From a virus, in the IMG/VR virus record IMGVR_UViG_3300024333_000007, positions 1 to 64,000 of that record: a stretch of 64,000 nt of DNA; one strand, given 5' to 3'. The translations under genes were made by a program, and so were the position numbers. Shown here piece by piece: positions 8,491-17,247 of this stretch. The notes beneath the pieces are model-generated. The model did not search any database. It saw nothing but the letters and a program-made list of their open reading frames with translations, and was not told where the DNA came from. Each line of letters begins with the position of its first letter. Position 1 is the stretch's first letter.

Positions 8491-8685
8491 TTAGTCATCT
8501 TTTTTATTAATGGCTATTCTTAACGAAAACATACTTGTAAGAAATGAAAATACACCAAAAGACCAGAAAAAGGCCGAATCGTTTTGTGTTTTCCATGCTA
8601 CAGAAATAAAGAAAGCAAAAACCAACATTAATAGTATATTCACAATATCAAATAATCTTTGTATTATTTCTGTTCTTAACCTCAT
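8491..8685 (-). CDS. Small two-helix membrane protein
   Basis: 64 aa with two predicted transmembrane helices (residues about 10-30, VNILLMLVFAFFISVAW, and 38-57, FFWSFGVFSFLTSMFSLRIA) and a charged KKDD tail. No family recognised. It sits between the repeat protein and the glycosyltransferases and is probably in the same transcript. Confidence 0.65.
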   Translation of the reverse strand: MRLRTEIIQRLFDIVNILLMLVFAFFISVAWKTQNDSAFFWSFGVFSFLTSMFSLRIAINKKDD

Positions 8686-8696
8686 AAATGACCCTT

Positions 8697-9359
8697 CTAT
8701 ATTACCTTTATTTTATACTTGTTCTCGTATTTCTTGAATATTTTATATTGTTCTTTGTTAATAATCAAACTACTACTAATAGTCATGTCATCTGGTAGTT
8801 CTTCTATTAATGTATAGGATGAATCACAGTTACCCCTTATTGTTACCTTTTCACCTATTCTTTTTATATTACTAAAAAATAAATATAAATCGCCACCAAT
8901 ACTAACATTATCTGGTAGTTCTTCTATTGGTGTATATGATAAATCACAACTACCCTTTACTATCAAATTCTTACCTATTTTTCTTATTTTACTAAAATAT
9001 AAATCCAAATTGCCACCAATATTAACATTATCTGGTAGTTCTTCTATTGGTGCATCAGATAAATCCAAATCACCCTTTACTACTAAATTCTTACCTATTT
9101 TCTTAATTTTACTGTCATATAAATCCAAATTACCACCAATACTAACATTATCTGGTAGTTCTTCTATTGGTGTATGAGATAAATGACAATTACCCTTTAC
9201 TACTAAATTCTTACCTATTTTCTTAATTTTACTATTATATAAACTCAAATCACCATTAATAGTTATATTATCTGGGACTTCAGTTATATTACTAAAAGAT
9301 AAATCCAAATCATCATTTATTACCATACTACTTACTAATTTATAATTTCTTGGCTTCAT
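8697..9359 (-). CDS. Leucine-rich-repeat-like solenoid protein
   Basis: About 220 aa built from 20-residue half-repeats of the form IGGNLDLYDSKIKKIGKN and VVKGDLDLSDAPIEELPDN, nine to ten copies, predicting a right-handed solenoid. The start is set at ATG 9359, seven bases after AAGGAG. The C-terminal cap is SLIINKEQYKIFKKYENKY. Near-identical DNA for the first two repeat units recurs at 51771-52112, and a decayed unit lies at 2237-2356. Such repeats usually mediate protein binding; no enzymatic motif is present. Confidence 0.8.
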   Translation of the reverse strand: MKPRNYKLVSSMVINDDLDLSFSNITEVPDNITINGDLSLYNSKIKKIGKNLVVKGNCHLSHTPIEELPDNVSIGGNLDLYDSKIKKIGKNLVVKGDLDLSDAPIEELPDNVNIGGNLDLYFSKIRKIGKNLIVKGSCDLSYTPIEELPDNVSIGGDLYLFFSNIKRIGEKVTIRGNCDSSYTLIEELPDDMTISSSLIINKEQYKIFKKYENKYKIKVI

Positions 9360-9369
9360 GTGCATCTCC

Positions 9370-10065
9370 TTACCATTTATAGGTTTTATTCCTAACCGAT
9401 TTACTTATTTTACCAAGATGTTCAACACATTTACCTTTTCTCATTTCACCCAAATAGAAAGTTCTGCTATTGTTTAGCACCCAGTCAGCATCACGATTCA
9501 TATCGGGCCTTTTAAGAAATCTGTTTATCTCCCAATGAAAATCTTCTAGTAAATATTTTTTAATGTGGTCTATGGCAGGTTTTACATAATCAAATCTTTG
9601 AATAGATGGTAACATCATCCAATGTGGAGAAGTTGTAAGTTTTATATCATCAAATTCAATAGTTTTTTTAGTAAATCCGGGTTTATCTGGTAATATATCT
9701 CTTTTATGAAAAACAATTTGATTTATTGGATAGTTATCCATTAGATCAATAAGTTTATCCAAATCAATTTCTACTAATAGTTCATAATCATCTTCCCAAT
9801 GAATAAGATATTTGGTTTCTACTTTATCATATAATTTCAGGAAGGATTTTCTATGACCAATTCTATTATCTACCATTATATCTTTATATAATCCAGTAGA
9901 TTTAGAATATTCTACACAGGCATCAGAAGCTTGCGTATTAAGTATATCTTCATGAAGATACCAAATAAGACTATCGGAATATTTAAGATTCTTCAACATA
10001 GACTCTGTAGAAATCTTAAGTATTTCTGGTCTTGATGCAGATGTTCTAACTATAGTTATGCTCAT
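9370..10065 (-). CDS. GT-A-type glycosyltransferase-like protein (copy 1)
   Basis: 231 aa. It starts with a nucleotide-binding strand (SITIVRTSASRPEIL), has the acidic metal-binding triad IHWEDDYE near residue 90 in place of DxD, then SPHWMMLPSIQRFDY and FHWEINRFL, a pattern seen in phage GT-A enzymes. A paralogue lies at 12551-13234 (SASRPDLL, IHWEDDHE, SPHWRISPAIWRL, FHWEIND). Sugar and acceptor are unknown. Confidence 0.65.
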   Translation of the reverse strand: MSITIVRTSASRPEILKISTESMLKNLKYSDSLIWYLHEDILNTQASDACVEYSKSTGLYKDIMVDNRIGHRKSFLKLYDKVETKYLIHWEDDYELLVEIDLDKLIDLMDNYPINQIVFHKRDILPDKPGFTKKTIEFDDIKLTTSPHWMMLPSIQRFDYVKPAIDHIKKYLLEDFHWEINRFLKRPDMNRDADWVLNNSRTFYLGEMRKGKCVEHLGKISKSVRNKTYKW

Positions 10066-10116
10066 TATTTTTTTATCTAAATTATTAATTGTGGGGGATA
10101 GACCCCCACAATCTTT

Positions 10117-10830
10117 TTAGAAATGATAACTTAATCTTACAAAAGTTGAAAAGTTATTAGAATCGAAGCTTGCTTTTGCATTTCCCCCAGGAATATTAAA
10201 ATCAAATCCTGGATTAGCATATCTATACCTAAATACAGAATCTACCGAAAATACAGGAGTTACCATAACTCTTACACCAGCTTCAGTTACTAATGCCACA
10301 TTTGTTGATGTTTGACTACCTACATTAAAATTATTGCCATCAATGTAAGTAAACATAATACCTGGCCCAATACCAACAAAAGGAACAATTCTACCGTATA
10401 GATATTCTTTAGATGCTGATAGTGGCAATTTACCCATTAAAAGAAAGGATAATGTAGTTTGACTACCATTTACATCAGGAAAATTAGTCAAAACTGCGCC
10501 ATTATTAGCATAAACAGCACGCCTTTGACTTGATGCATCCATAACATTGTAGGATACATCCATAGCCACAGAGAAATATTGCATCCACAAGGGCCACGAA
10601 TATCCCCCAACACCAGTGGGAATAAAATCATATCCCAATGTTAAACCAGTAATAAGACTATGTCTAAATCCATAGTTATTAATAGTAGCAGAATTTTCCG
10701 GCCAATTTGTTTTTACATCTGCACTACCAGTCCAGTTTTGGCCGACATAACAACCAGCCCACATGGCCCCGTGTGATACACTAACAAAAGACAATACCAT
10801 ACAAAATACCATTACTAAAAGTTTCTTCAT
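10117..10830 (-). CDS. Phage-encoded outer-membrane beta-barrel protein
   Basis: 237 aa with a classical signal peptide (MKKLLVMVFCMVLSFVSVSHG then A-M) and a mature part of alternating amphipathic strands ending SYHF, the aromatic C-terminus recognised by the BAM machinery. It resembles small eight-stranded OmpA/opacity-type barrels. By analogy with phage-encoded Lom-like outer-membrane proteins it could alter the infected cell surface (superinfection exclusion, serum or adhesion traits), but that is inference. A ribosome-binding site (AAGGGGGAAAC) precedes ATG 10830. An internally deleted copy is at 14319-14450. Confidence 0.8.
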   Translation of the reverse strand: MKKLLVMVFCMVLSFVSVSHGAMWAGCYVGQNWTGSADVKTNWPENSATINNYGFRHSLITGLTLGYDFIPTGVGGYSWPLWMQYFSVAMDVSYNVMDASSQRRAVYANNGAVLTNFPDVNGSQTTLSFLLMGKLPLSASKEYLYGRIVPFVGIGPGIMFTYIDGNNFNVGSQTSTNVALVTEAGVRVMVTPVFSVDSVFRYRYANPGFDFNIPGGNAKASFDSNNFSTFVRLSYHF

Positions 10831-10906
10831 GTTTCCCCCTTAAGGTTTTATATATCTAATATACTATTATATTAGCCATTTAATATTTAAATAATAAAAC
10901 GCCATT

Positions 10907-11074
10907 TCATATTACCTCGTTAATTTGTTTCATTGTATAATATGAACATGTTTCCAGACTATTTTTAATAACAACTATTGGATTGAGAACACATTGACCA
11001 ATTGATGAACAACTACAACATAATTTATTATCCCGAAATTCTTTCCAATATTTACATGTTTTACATATTGTCAT
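10907..11074 (-). CDS. Small Cys-rich protein, 55 aa (copy 1)
   Basis: An ORF from ATG 11074, preceded by GGAGAAAGGT inside the upstream gene. Six cysteines are arranged CKTCKYW near the start, LCCSCSSIGQC in the middle and ETCSYY near the end, so a zinc-binding mini-domain is likely. A nearly identical second copy lies at 14553-14720. The start overlaps the previous gene by 14 nt. Confidence 0.6.
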   Translation of the reverse strand: MTICKTCKYWKEFRDNKLCCSCSSIGQCVLNPIVVIKNSLETCSYYTMKQINEVI

Positions 11075-11429
11075 ACCTTTCTCCGTTGTTTGTATAATAA
11101 AAATCCATATAATTATAGTCCCTGTTTTCTTCGGTTGACCAAATAGCGGCCATTAAATCTCCCCATGCTCTAAATGAAAATATTGCCACTGTATTATCTG
11201 AAAATAGCGGATTACCTTCATATTGATGCCATGCACCACCTTTTCTTAGATTATTTTCAATAATGCACAATCTCAATGCATCAATATATTTTTGGTTGCT
11301 TTTTGACCATTCTGGATCAAATGAAAAAATATAATCATTCCAACGCATACCATCTTTAAATATCCCACCTAATAATATGAAAGATTCTTTATAGCCATTG
11401 CTATCTGGCAACCAATCTTTTACCATCAT
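11061..11429 (-). CDS. Hypothetical protein, 122 aa
   Basis: No family recognised; soluble, Trp/Asp/Asn-rich. The pattern WKDWLPDSNGY..FILLGGIFKDGM..FSFDPEWSK suggests a small alpha/beta protein. Its last 26 residues (WSTEENRDYNYMDFYYTNN then GERYDNM) are duplicated in the chimeric ORF at 14707-14883. Overlaps its upstream neighbour by 4 nt. Confidence 0.65.
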   Translation of the reverse strand: MMVKDWLPDSNGYKESFILLGGIFKDGMRWNDYIFSFDPEWSKSNQKYIDALRLCIIENNLRKGGAWHQYEGNPLFSDNTVAIFSFRAWGDLMAAIWSTEENRDYNYMDFYYTNNGERYDNM

Positions 11430-11674
11430 ATATCTTCTCCCAAATATTCAATAATTTTCATACCATCATCATATAATTTTTTTGCTTCAATAGTATTTAC
11501 CATGCCAAGAAATCTCATCGTAGCATGATACCAACATCTTATATTAATAAACTCTTCCAATAGAAGAGTTTTACTCATATCATATCTTTTAATATGACAT
11601 TTATTATTATGTCCCCCTGCCCCACAATGAGTACATACTAATGTGCCGTGAATGATATTACAATCACATTTCAT
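11426..11674 (-). CDS. Small Cys/His protein, 82 aa
   Basis: The N-terminus contains CDCNIIHGTLVCTHCGAGGH and a further Cys/His, a probable zinc knuckle; the C-terminal half is helical. Unknown function. Leads a three-gene overlapping set with 11061-11429 and 10907-11074. Confidence 0.6.
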   Translation of the reverse strand: MKCDCNIIHGTLVCTHCGAGGHNNKCHIKRYDMSKTLLLEEFINIRCWYHATMRFLGMVNTIEAKKLYDDGMKIIEYLGEDI

Positions 11675-11692
11675 AATTTTTATTGATATTTC

Positions 11693-11755
11693 TCATATAA
11701 CCGGATAATCATAGTCTAAAACTTCTTTAAATTTGATACTTGACTATTTTCTATC
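11693..11755 (-). pseudogene. Decayed duplicate of the 3' end of the neighbouring methyltransferase gene
   Basis: The minus strand encodes SSIKFKEVLDYDYPVI, matching SSIEFKNVILHDYPVIGG at the C-terminus of the 11798-12352 product, with a stop in place of the preceding Trp and another after PVI. It lies immediately downstream of the intact gene, so it is a remnant of a tandem partial duplication. Confidence 0.55.
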
Positions 11756-11797
11756 ATTATAGCATAAAATTTCAAATGTAAACGCGAATTGTTTGAT

Positions 11798-12352
11798 TTA
11801 TTTTATCGCTATCCCACCTATAACCGGATAGTCATGTAATATTACATTCTTAAATTCAATACTTGACCATTTTCTATTATTAGAAATCAGCAGTCTTCTG
11901 AATGTTGACTCACTATAAGCTGTCTTATGTAAAGCATACTTATCTTTATTATGGCAATATATAAATCTAACTAGTTTATCAAAGTCATCTTTATAAGAAT
12001 TAAAAGTTTCCAGTAAGTCGGGAAAGTCAAATATAAATTTCCCACCAGATTTAAGCACTCTGTATATTTCGGATATAATAAACTCACCCTCAAACAAATT
12101 AAAATGTTCTATGGCTTGAATCATAATAATTTCAGAAACATCGTTCCACGGCCAGGATTTTAGAATATCTACTTTTTGATCTATAGTGAAAGAACCACGA
12201 ACATCTTTGGGTGTAAAATTAAAAGGTTTGGTATAATACTTATCAAATGTGGTCTCATTGACAACGTCGTTTGGCTGCCTGATTCTGCCCTGTATATCAA
12301 CATTAATATAATTCTTTAAATATACATCACCACAACAAATATGTAATTTCAT
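11798..12352 (-). CDS. Class I SAM methyltransferase (Methyltransf_11-like)
   Basis: 184 aa. Opens with the shortened motif I HICCGDVYLKNYINVDIQ typical of glycan-cluster methyltransferases (LGCG..L.GYINVD). Motif IV/V follow as IIMIQAIEHF and IYRVLKSGGKFIFDFPD. The N-terminal pre-motif helix is absent, as usual for this subgroup. Probably methylates a sugar or small metabolite. Confidence 0.75.
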   Translation of the reverse strand: MKLHICCGDVYLKNYINVDIQGRIRQPNDVVNETTFDKYYTKPFNFTPKDVRGSFTIDQKVDILKSWPWNDVSEIIMIQAIEHFNLFEGEFIISEIYRVLKSGGKFIFDFPDLLETFNSYKDDFDKLVRFIYCHNKDKYALHKTAYSESTFRRLLISNNRKWSSIEFKNVILHDYPVIGGIAIK

Positions 12353-12365
12353 AGTATCTCCCTTG

Positions 12366-12560
12366 TTAGTTATTTATAAATGAAAATACCACAAAATACT
12401 TATCTACCATCCCTGTATAAAAGTTTATTACTTGTCTGCGGTCTACACGACGTGAAGAATATATAGTAAATTTATGTGGCCCCATGCCCCAATCATAAAA
12501 CGAATAAAATATGTTATTATGTAATACGGCAAAATCAACTTTATTATAAATTAGTTTAAT
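12366..12560 (-). CDS. Small ORF without an ATG start, 64 codons
   Basis: Between the methyltransferase and the glycosyltransferase paralogue an open frame encodes a natural-looking peptide (FAVLHNNIFYSFYDWGMGP, FTIYSSRRVDRRQVINFYTG, KYFVVFSFINN). The frame opens after a TAG at about 12566, with no ATG, GTG or TTG before residue 26; an ATT at 12560 is the first possible initiator. It may be a gene with a rare start codon or a 5'-truncated remnant. Confidence 0.4.
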   Translation of the reverse strand: MKLIYNKVDFAVLHNNIFYSFYDWGMGPHKFTIYSSRRVDRRQVINFYTGMVDKYFVVFSFINN

Positions 12561-13234
12561 ATTCTACCAGACCTTTCTTTTCCAATATGTTTTACATAGG
12601 CCAATTCACCTATTGGGCCAAGATAAAATGTTCCCATTTGATTAGCTACTAAATCGGCAGTTTTATTATTTTTAAAATTATTTTGTAGTCTATCATTTAT
12701 CTCCCAGTGAAAATTATTACTAGAACCATTTTCAAACCCATTCCATTTTGGCAGTATCCAAGACAATCTCCATATTGCGGGGGATATGCGCCAATGAGGA
12801 CTAACACACAATATATCTTCACCAAAAGTAAAATTTTTTTTACACCACGAATTTGCCCCAATAGTTGACATGGTTTGTCTTTTATTAAAAGCTATCTGAT
12901 TTATCATGGAATAATTTTCCAATAAATGATAACATTTATCCAAATCAATTTCCCTAATAATTTCGTGATCATCTTCCCAATGGATAAAATATTTTGATTT
13001 TGTTTTATGTAGCATCTTAGTTATTGAATAACCCTCCCCCAATGGTGGATTGGTTATTTCAATATTATTAAATAATTCTAAGCCCTTGACGTATTTTATA
13101 CATTCTTTTGAATCATGTTCCCTGATAACAGCTTCGTGAAACATCCAATTTATATTACCAGAAAACTTAACATTATTAAGTAACGACTCTAATGTTATTT
13201 TAAGTAAATCTGGTCTGCTGGCACTGTCTACCAT
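12551..13234 (-). CDS. GT-A-type glycosyltransferase-like protein (copy 2)
   Basis: 227 aa from ATG 13234. It is a paralogue of 9370-10065 with IHWEDDHE, SPHWRISPAIWRL and FHWEIND. Started at this ATG it would lack half of the first nucleotide-binding strand that copy 1 has (SITIVRTSASRP). Upstream codons LYNIDL would complete it, which suggests initiation at ATT 13255 or CTG 13252, 5-8 bases after AGAGGT. This start would overlap the HicA-like gene by a few bases. Confidence 0.65.
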   Translation of the reverse strand: MVDSASRPDLLKITLESLLNNVKFSGNINWMFHEAVIREHDSKECIKYVKGLELFNNIEITNPPLGEGYSITKMLHKTKSKYFIHWEDDHEIIREIDLDKCYHLLENYSMINQIAFNKRQTMSTIGANSWCKKNFTFGEDILCVSPHWRISPAIWRLSWILPKWNGFENGSSNNFHWEINDRLQNNFKNNKTADLVANQMGTFYLGPIGELAYVKHIGKERSGRILN

Positions 13235-13244
13235 CAGATCTATA

Positions 13245-13496
13245 TTATACAGAATTATATACCTCTAAAAATTTCTTTCTATCAATACCAACTTTAGTAC
13301 AAATTGTTCTTAGTAATCCAGGATGAACATCGTTAGATCTTGGTATAGTAATAGATTTATTATCAGTTTTTAATATAATATGTTTACCAGAATGATGATT
13401 CTGGAATCCAAGTTTTTCAAAGGCTTTTAAAACCCTTGAAAGTTTGGCACCTGTGGGCCATTTTTCTTCATTTAACAAAAATTCCCTTAGTGTCAT
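13245..13496 (-). CDS. HicA-like mRNA interferase toxin, no adjacent HicB
   Basis: 83 aa with the HicA/YcfA double-stranded-RNA-binding-like core: FEKLGFQNHHSGKHIILK (the His of GKH corresponds to the catalytic GSH histidine), SITIPRSNDVHPGLLRTIC and KKFLEV. In this family HicA cleaves mRNA and is paired with HicB antitoxin. Neither neighbour has HicB features, so it is an orphan. It has about 25 extra N-terminal residues (TLREFLLNEEKWPTGAKLS) relative to the compact family. It could act against host translation or be a domesticated RNA-binding protein. Confidence 0.65.
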   Translation of the reverse strand: MTLREFLLNEEKWPTGAKLSRVLKAFEKLGFQNHHSGKHIILKTDNKSITIPRSNDVHPGLLRTICTKVGIDRKKFLEVYNSV

Positions 13497-14059
13497 ATTC
13501 TCTCCATTATTATATAACCATTATGGTTAAAACACTCTTCTTTAATTTTCCAATCAAAATGATTAAATAAAAATTTCATTACGGCTTGTTTAAATCCAGG
13601 TTTTGATCCATCTTCACCTATATTAGCACAGGTTTTCCAATCATGTATTATAATCCATTTCTTAACTTTACTATGATGTTTATCAAGTTCTTTTGTCTTA
13701 TGTTCATATGTGTGCCAAGAATCTATAAATAACATATCGGTAAGTTCTATATCAACTTCAATAGAACTTTTTTGTATATAGATAAATTCTACGCCAATTT
13801 CTGTCGCAAGTTTTTTCCACTTATCGGTTAAGGCCCAATGATCACATATATCATAAGATATAACCTTTTTGGGTTTGGCTGCAATCATAGCCGAAGAACT
13901 CTTGCCCCGACCAAATCCAAATTCTGTTATAATATCACAACTTTTAGCATAGTTATATATCACCTCTAGTTCTGGTTGAATATTAGAGGGGGTAATTCTA
14001 TTATAATCATAGATTTCTATAATATTATTTAATTTGGCTATATTTTCCATTATGACCAA
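13493..14059 (-). CDS. SAM methyltransferase, CmcI/Methyltransf_24-like
   Basis: 188 aa. Motif I is ITEFGFGRGKSSSAM, motif II VISYDICDHW, and the class hallmark MLFIDSWHTYEHKTKELDKH (metal/substrate-binding DxxHxYE-like) is clear. Probably an O-methyltransferase acting on a sugar in the surrounding glycan cluster. ATGA overlap with the HicA-like gene. Confidence 0.7.
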   Translation of the reverse strand: MVIMENIAKLNNIIEIYDYNRITPSNIQPELEVIYNYAKSCDIITEFGFGRGKSSSAMIAAKPKKVISYDICDHWALTDKWKKLATEIGVEFIYIQKSSIEVDIELTDMLFIDSWHTYEHKTKELDKHHSKVKKWIIIHDWKTCANIGEDGSKPGFKQAVMKFLFNHFDWKIKEECFNHNGYIIMERI

Positions 14060-14262
14060 ACTATTCCTTTACCCATACAGCTTCTACACATTACTTCCGA
14101 ATCAGTATAATTATTTGTATAAAATCCTTTGTAAACCTCTCCCTTGCCTTCACAAACCGGACATTTAAATGGTTTTTTATATCCATTTATAGGAGACCAA
14201 TAATCTGTTATGTATGGCATTTGACAATCACAACATAATTGGCCAATTATTTTGTTTGCCAT
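14050..14262 (-). CDS. DnaJ-type zinc-finger-like small protein
   Basis: 70 aa containing CCDCQMPY, CPVCEGKGEVY and CRSCMGKGIVW. The two CxxCxGxG motifs are those of the DnaJ central zinc domain, without a J domain. Likely a small metal-binding protein; phages carry many such stand-alone fingers. Overlaps the downstream methyltransferase by 10 nt. Confidence 0.65.
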   Translation of the reverse strand: MANKIIGQLCCDCQMPYITDYWSPINGYKKPFKCPVCEGKGEVYKGFYTNNYTDSEVMCRSCMGKGIVWS

Positions 14263-14318
14263 AATTATCCCCTAATATTTAGCCATACCACCATGATATG
14301 TGCCAAATCCTATTATAA

Positions 14319-14450
14319 GCGTTGAAAAGCTATTAGAATCGAAGCTTGCTTTTGCATTTCCCCCAGGAATATTAAAATCAAATTCTGGATTAGCATATCT
14401 ATACCTAAATACAGAACCATACAAAATACCGTTACCAAAAGTTTCTTCAT
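14319..14450 (-). pseudogene. Internally deleted copy of the outer-membrane barrel gene
   Basis: From ATG 14450 the first 11 codons match the barrel gene's signal peptide (MKKLLVTVFCMV). The sequence then jumps to the barrel's last strands (the region equivalent to 10143-10236) in the wrong frame. About 560 bp are missing relative to 10117-10830. This is clear evidence for duplication followed by deletion. Confidence 0.8.
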
Positions 14451-14788
14451 GTTTCCCCCTTAAAGTTTTATATATCTAATATACTATTATATTAGCCATT
14501 TAATATTTAAATAATAAAACGCCATTTAATATTTAAATAATAAAACGCCATTTCATATTACCTCGTTAATTTGTTTCATTGTATAATGTGAACATGTTTC
14601 CAGACTATTTTTAATAACAACTATTGGATTGAGAACACATTGACCAATTGATGAACAACTACAACATAATTTATTATCCCGAACTTCTTTCCAGTATTTA
14701 CAGGTTTTACATATTGTCATATCTTTCTCCATTGTTTGTATAATAAAAATCCATATAATTATAGTCCCTATTTTCTTCGGTTGACCAA
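14418..14788. repeat. Segmental duplication of 10797-11142
   Basis: The signal-peptide end of the barrel gene, its promoter/leader, the 55-aa Cys protein and the 3' end of the 122-aa gene recur here almost base for base. A 26-base block around 14498-14549 has been tandemly doubled within this copy. Homology ends at GGTTGACCAA in both places. Confidence 0.85.
14553..14720 (-). CDS. Small Cys-rich protein, 55 aa (copy 2)
   Basis: Intact duplicate of 10907-11074 with two substitutions visible (KEFRD to KEVRD, CSYYT to CSHYT). The Cys pattern is conserved. Conservation of the reading frame in the duplicate, while the barrel copy decayed, suggests it is either recent or selected. Confidence 0.6.
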   Translation of the reverse strand: MTICKTCKYWKEVRDNKLCCSCSSIGQCVLNPIVVIKNSLETCSHYTMKQINEVI

Positions 14789-14883
14789 TGCGGATTATGT
14801 TCTTCTATGACTTGTTTAAAATACTTAAGACCTTCTGGTTCAATAAGAGTTAAAGTTCCTTGATTACTATGTTCATATACCAT
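14707..14883 (-). CDS. Chimeric 58-aa ORF at the duplication edge
   Basis: ATG 14883 opens MVYEHSNQGTLTLIEPEGL followed by FKQVIEEHNPH, unrelated to the other copy. It then joins the duplicated tail WSTEENRDYNYMDFYYTN of the 122-aa protein in frame. It overlaps the 55-aa Cys gene by 14 nt as in the original. Probably a fusion created at the recombination point; expression is uncertain. Confidence 0.45.
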   Translation of the reverse strand: MVYEHSNQGTLTLIEPEGLKYFKQVIEEHNPHWSTEENRDYNYMDFYYTNNGERYDNM

Positions 14884-14907
14884 GTTATATTAAATATTCT
14901 CTCAATT

Positions 14908-15615
14908 TCATTTTTTTACTTTAGGTCTACCTCTTTTTTTAACAATCACCTCTTTAACGGGCATAACTACTTTTTTATTTTTGTCATGAACAACTAATTC
15001 TTCTGTTTTTTTAGCTTCTTCGATTTTCTCCTTTACTTCCAATAAAGATTTTCTTAAAATTGGGGAAAAATCATCTCTACCAGCAGTAAAACCATATACA
15101 GTTATATTGTTATTGTGCAACATATCAAGAAAATCTTTTATTTCTTCTTTACTTTTACCTATTTTATATATATCACCTAACGATCCACAAAATAAATCAA
15201 TGTGATTTATTAGCCCAGATTCAATAATATCCTTATATACTTCAAATTCACTACCTTCAACATTAATTTTAACAATATTAAAATCATCTTTTTGTGCGTA
15301 ATCAAACCAAGAAGAAAATTTAATCACCGTTACATCTTCATATTTGTCCCCATCAACATTATGTTTAGATTGTTTGAGTGAATCACCACCAGAAATATTA
15401 CAATGATAGAGTTTGTTTTTACCATCATAATCAGAACATGCGGCATTTATAACTTCTGCTCTTGAACCAACCAAGACATCCAACAATTTTTCATAGTGTC
15501 TTTTACACGGTTCAAATGCATATGCTCTATATTCCAAACCAAACTCTCTGAATATTTTTTCGGCCCTTATTAGCGTTACCCCATAATGAGCGCCTATATC
15601 ATAATAATTAATCAT
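14908..15615 (-). CDS. FkbM-family methyltransferase with C-terminal AT-hook-like tail
   Basis: About 235 aa from ATG 15615, six bases after AAAGGAG; an upstream in-frame ATG at 15642 lacks a ribosome-binding site. It carries YYDIGAHYGVT (motif I), YAFEPCKRHYEKL and the FkbM hallmark VKINVEGSEFEVYKD. The family O-methylates sugars or peptides. Unusually, a charged linker leads to a terminal KKRGRPKVKK, the AT-hook core RGRPK, which binds AT-rich minor groove in other proteins. The tail might tether the enzyme to the AT-rich phage DNA or simply be a basic tail. Confidence 0.75.
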   Translation of the reverse strand: MINYYDIGAHYGVTLIRAEKIFREFGLEYRAYAFEPCKRHYEKLLDVLVGSRAEVINAACSDYDGKNKLYHCNISGGDSLKQSKHNVDGDKYEDVTVIKFSSWFDYAQKDDFNIVKINVEGSEFEVYKDIIESGLINHIDLFCGSLGDIYKIGKSKEEIKDFLDMLHNNNITVYGFTAGRDDFSPILRKSLLEVKEKIEEAKKTEELVVHDKNKKVVMPVKEVIVKKRGRPKVKK

Positions 15616-15705
15616 TATTTCTCCTTTATTATAACTCACCATATAAAAACATTAATCTTCTAATATCCACCATTCAGAATATACAACTTGTTGTTTACCA
15701 TACGA

Positions 15706-17247
15706 CTACGGTATATTAACAACTGTATTTATAGTATGCACAATAGCCACATCTGCATCATAATTAGCCGTGGCAAAGTCAACAGAAGCCATATTGTTCA
15801 CAAGAAAATCTGGACTAACAAAGGCTGCATTATACAACGGCCCGGCGGCTATATACACCCCATAAGTATCAGTACCACCTGGCTTAAAAACATTCCCAAG
15901 ATATGTATTAGCTCCTTGTGCAAGGTCGCTATCATAAGTCAGCAACATACCCAATTCTACTTCGTCAAAAACATTATTAACTATATAACATCCATAGGGT
16001 CTGTATATTTCAATCCCTGTTGCATAACCGACTACAACATTATTTTGCAAGACAAGCTGAGTTGCTTTACTGGTTCCACTATCAGACATACTGACCCATA
16101 CACCGGCTGGCACAGTTGTTTGGTCAATCTTAGCATTAAAATAATTATTTGTTATTGGAGACTTAGTTGGCGGTGTATCAATAGTGTTGTCATACAAAAT
16201 TGCTGTAGCATAAGGCCCAACAACTTCATTACTGTCCACAAAATCAAAGATATTGTCTGCTGCCGGCCAAAGATTACCCCAACTCCACTGCACAAAAGCA
16301 GCCATTGGACTATCACTATGAACTTTGTTATCTACAAGCCTATTATGACCTTGGTATGGATTGCTTCCTACATGACTATAAAAATATGCAAACAATGTAT
16401 CAGGCGTCGAAACATGACCAATAGTCTCCATGTTATTGTTCTCAAACGCTACATTAAAAGCGCGCCGCAAGTCGAATAGCACTTCTCCACCAGAAACAGA
16501 TGCAATATTTTTCCAGCTATTACCAATAAACTGAGTATTCACAAGTGTTCCATTAGAATTTGATGGGGCCACACCTCGAGCATGATTACGGATATTGTTA
16601 TTTGCTACAACAAGACCGGGTAACGCTATTTCACCAGCACTATTAATCCCATCAATCACAAAGGCTGTAGTAGTACCATCACCAACTATACTATTACCAA
16701 CTACTACACTACCATGTCCACAATGTGTATAGATTGCTACAGTCTTACAATAATTGCCAACAACTCTTGTATAATAACACTTAGCTGCATTTGCAGGTGT
16801 ATTAATCTGAATAGAGCCACTTATGTGATTATTGCTTAAAACAGTCTCGGCAGCTACTTCATCAAGTTGATTAGGTTCTATAATAACATTTCCATCAAAG
16901 TTGTTATTAACGATACTATTTCTAAAACCAGTCATAAAAACCATCGGAGCGCGACCGGAGCCTGTTACACGAGCGCCATTAACAGTACTATGATAAGTAC
17001 CACCATGGGTAGAATAACCCAAACTTATTCCATCTATTCTACAATCTCTCACAACAACATCATTAATATCAATATTACTACCTTGACACACAGAAATACC
17101 TGCTGCCACAGTACAATTTTGCCCATAAGTAAGTGGGTCGTCGGGCATATTGTTATTTGCTTTATTCCCATCTATAACTAGACTGCGTATCTCTAAATCC
17201 TGAACTATAAACACTGTCTGTGTTCCATACAGCCAAAAGCTACACAA
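15706..17247 (-). CDS. Tailspike right-handed beta-helix, main body
   Basis: 513 aa from a TTG. Consists of pectate-lyase-type parallel beta-helix rungs (repeated N-N-x-h patterns such as IVNNNFDGNVII, VVGNSIVG, LVVANNNIRNH, VLQNNVVVGYATGIEIY). The proximal part is in the overlapping ORF 17205-17615, one frame back. A -1 shift at the GCTTTTGG run joins them smoothly (GCVAF then WLYGTQTVFIVQ), so this is one gene with a frameshift. After its TAG (15706-15708) the same frame stays open for 17 codons ending YSEWWILED. Composition is GC-richer than neighbours, suggesting acquisition. Likely a receptor-binding or depolymerising spike. Confidence 0.75.
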   Translation of the reverse strand: MCSFWLYGTQTVFIVQDLEIRSLVIDGNKANNNMPDDPLTYGQNCTVAAGISVCQGSNIDINDVVVRDCRIDGISLGYSTHGGTYHSTVNGARVTGSGRAPMVFMTGFRNSIVNNNFDGNVIIEPNQLDEVAAETVLSNNHISGSIQINTPANAAKCYYTRVVGNYCKTVAIYTHCGHGSVVVGNSIVGDGTTTAFVIDGINSAGEIALPGLVVANNNIRNHARGVAPSNSNGTLVNTQFIGNSWKNIASVSGGEVLFDLRRAFNVAFENNNMETIGHVSTPDTLFAYFYSHVGSNPYQGHNRLVDNKVHSDSPMAAFVQWSWGNLWPAADNIFDFVDSNEVVGPYATAILYDNTIDTPPTKSPITNNYFNAKIDQTTVPAGVWVSMSDSGTSKATQLVLQNNVVVGYATGIEIYRPYGCYIVNNVFDEVELGMLLTYDSDLAQGANTYLGNVFKPGGTDTYGVYIAAGPLYNAAFVSPDFLVNNMASVDFATANYDADVAIVHTINTVVNIP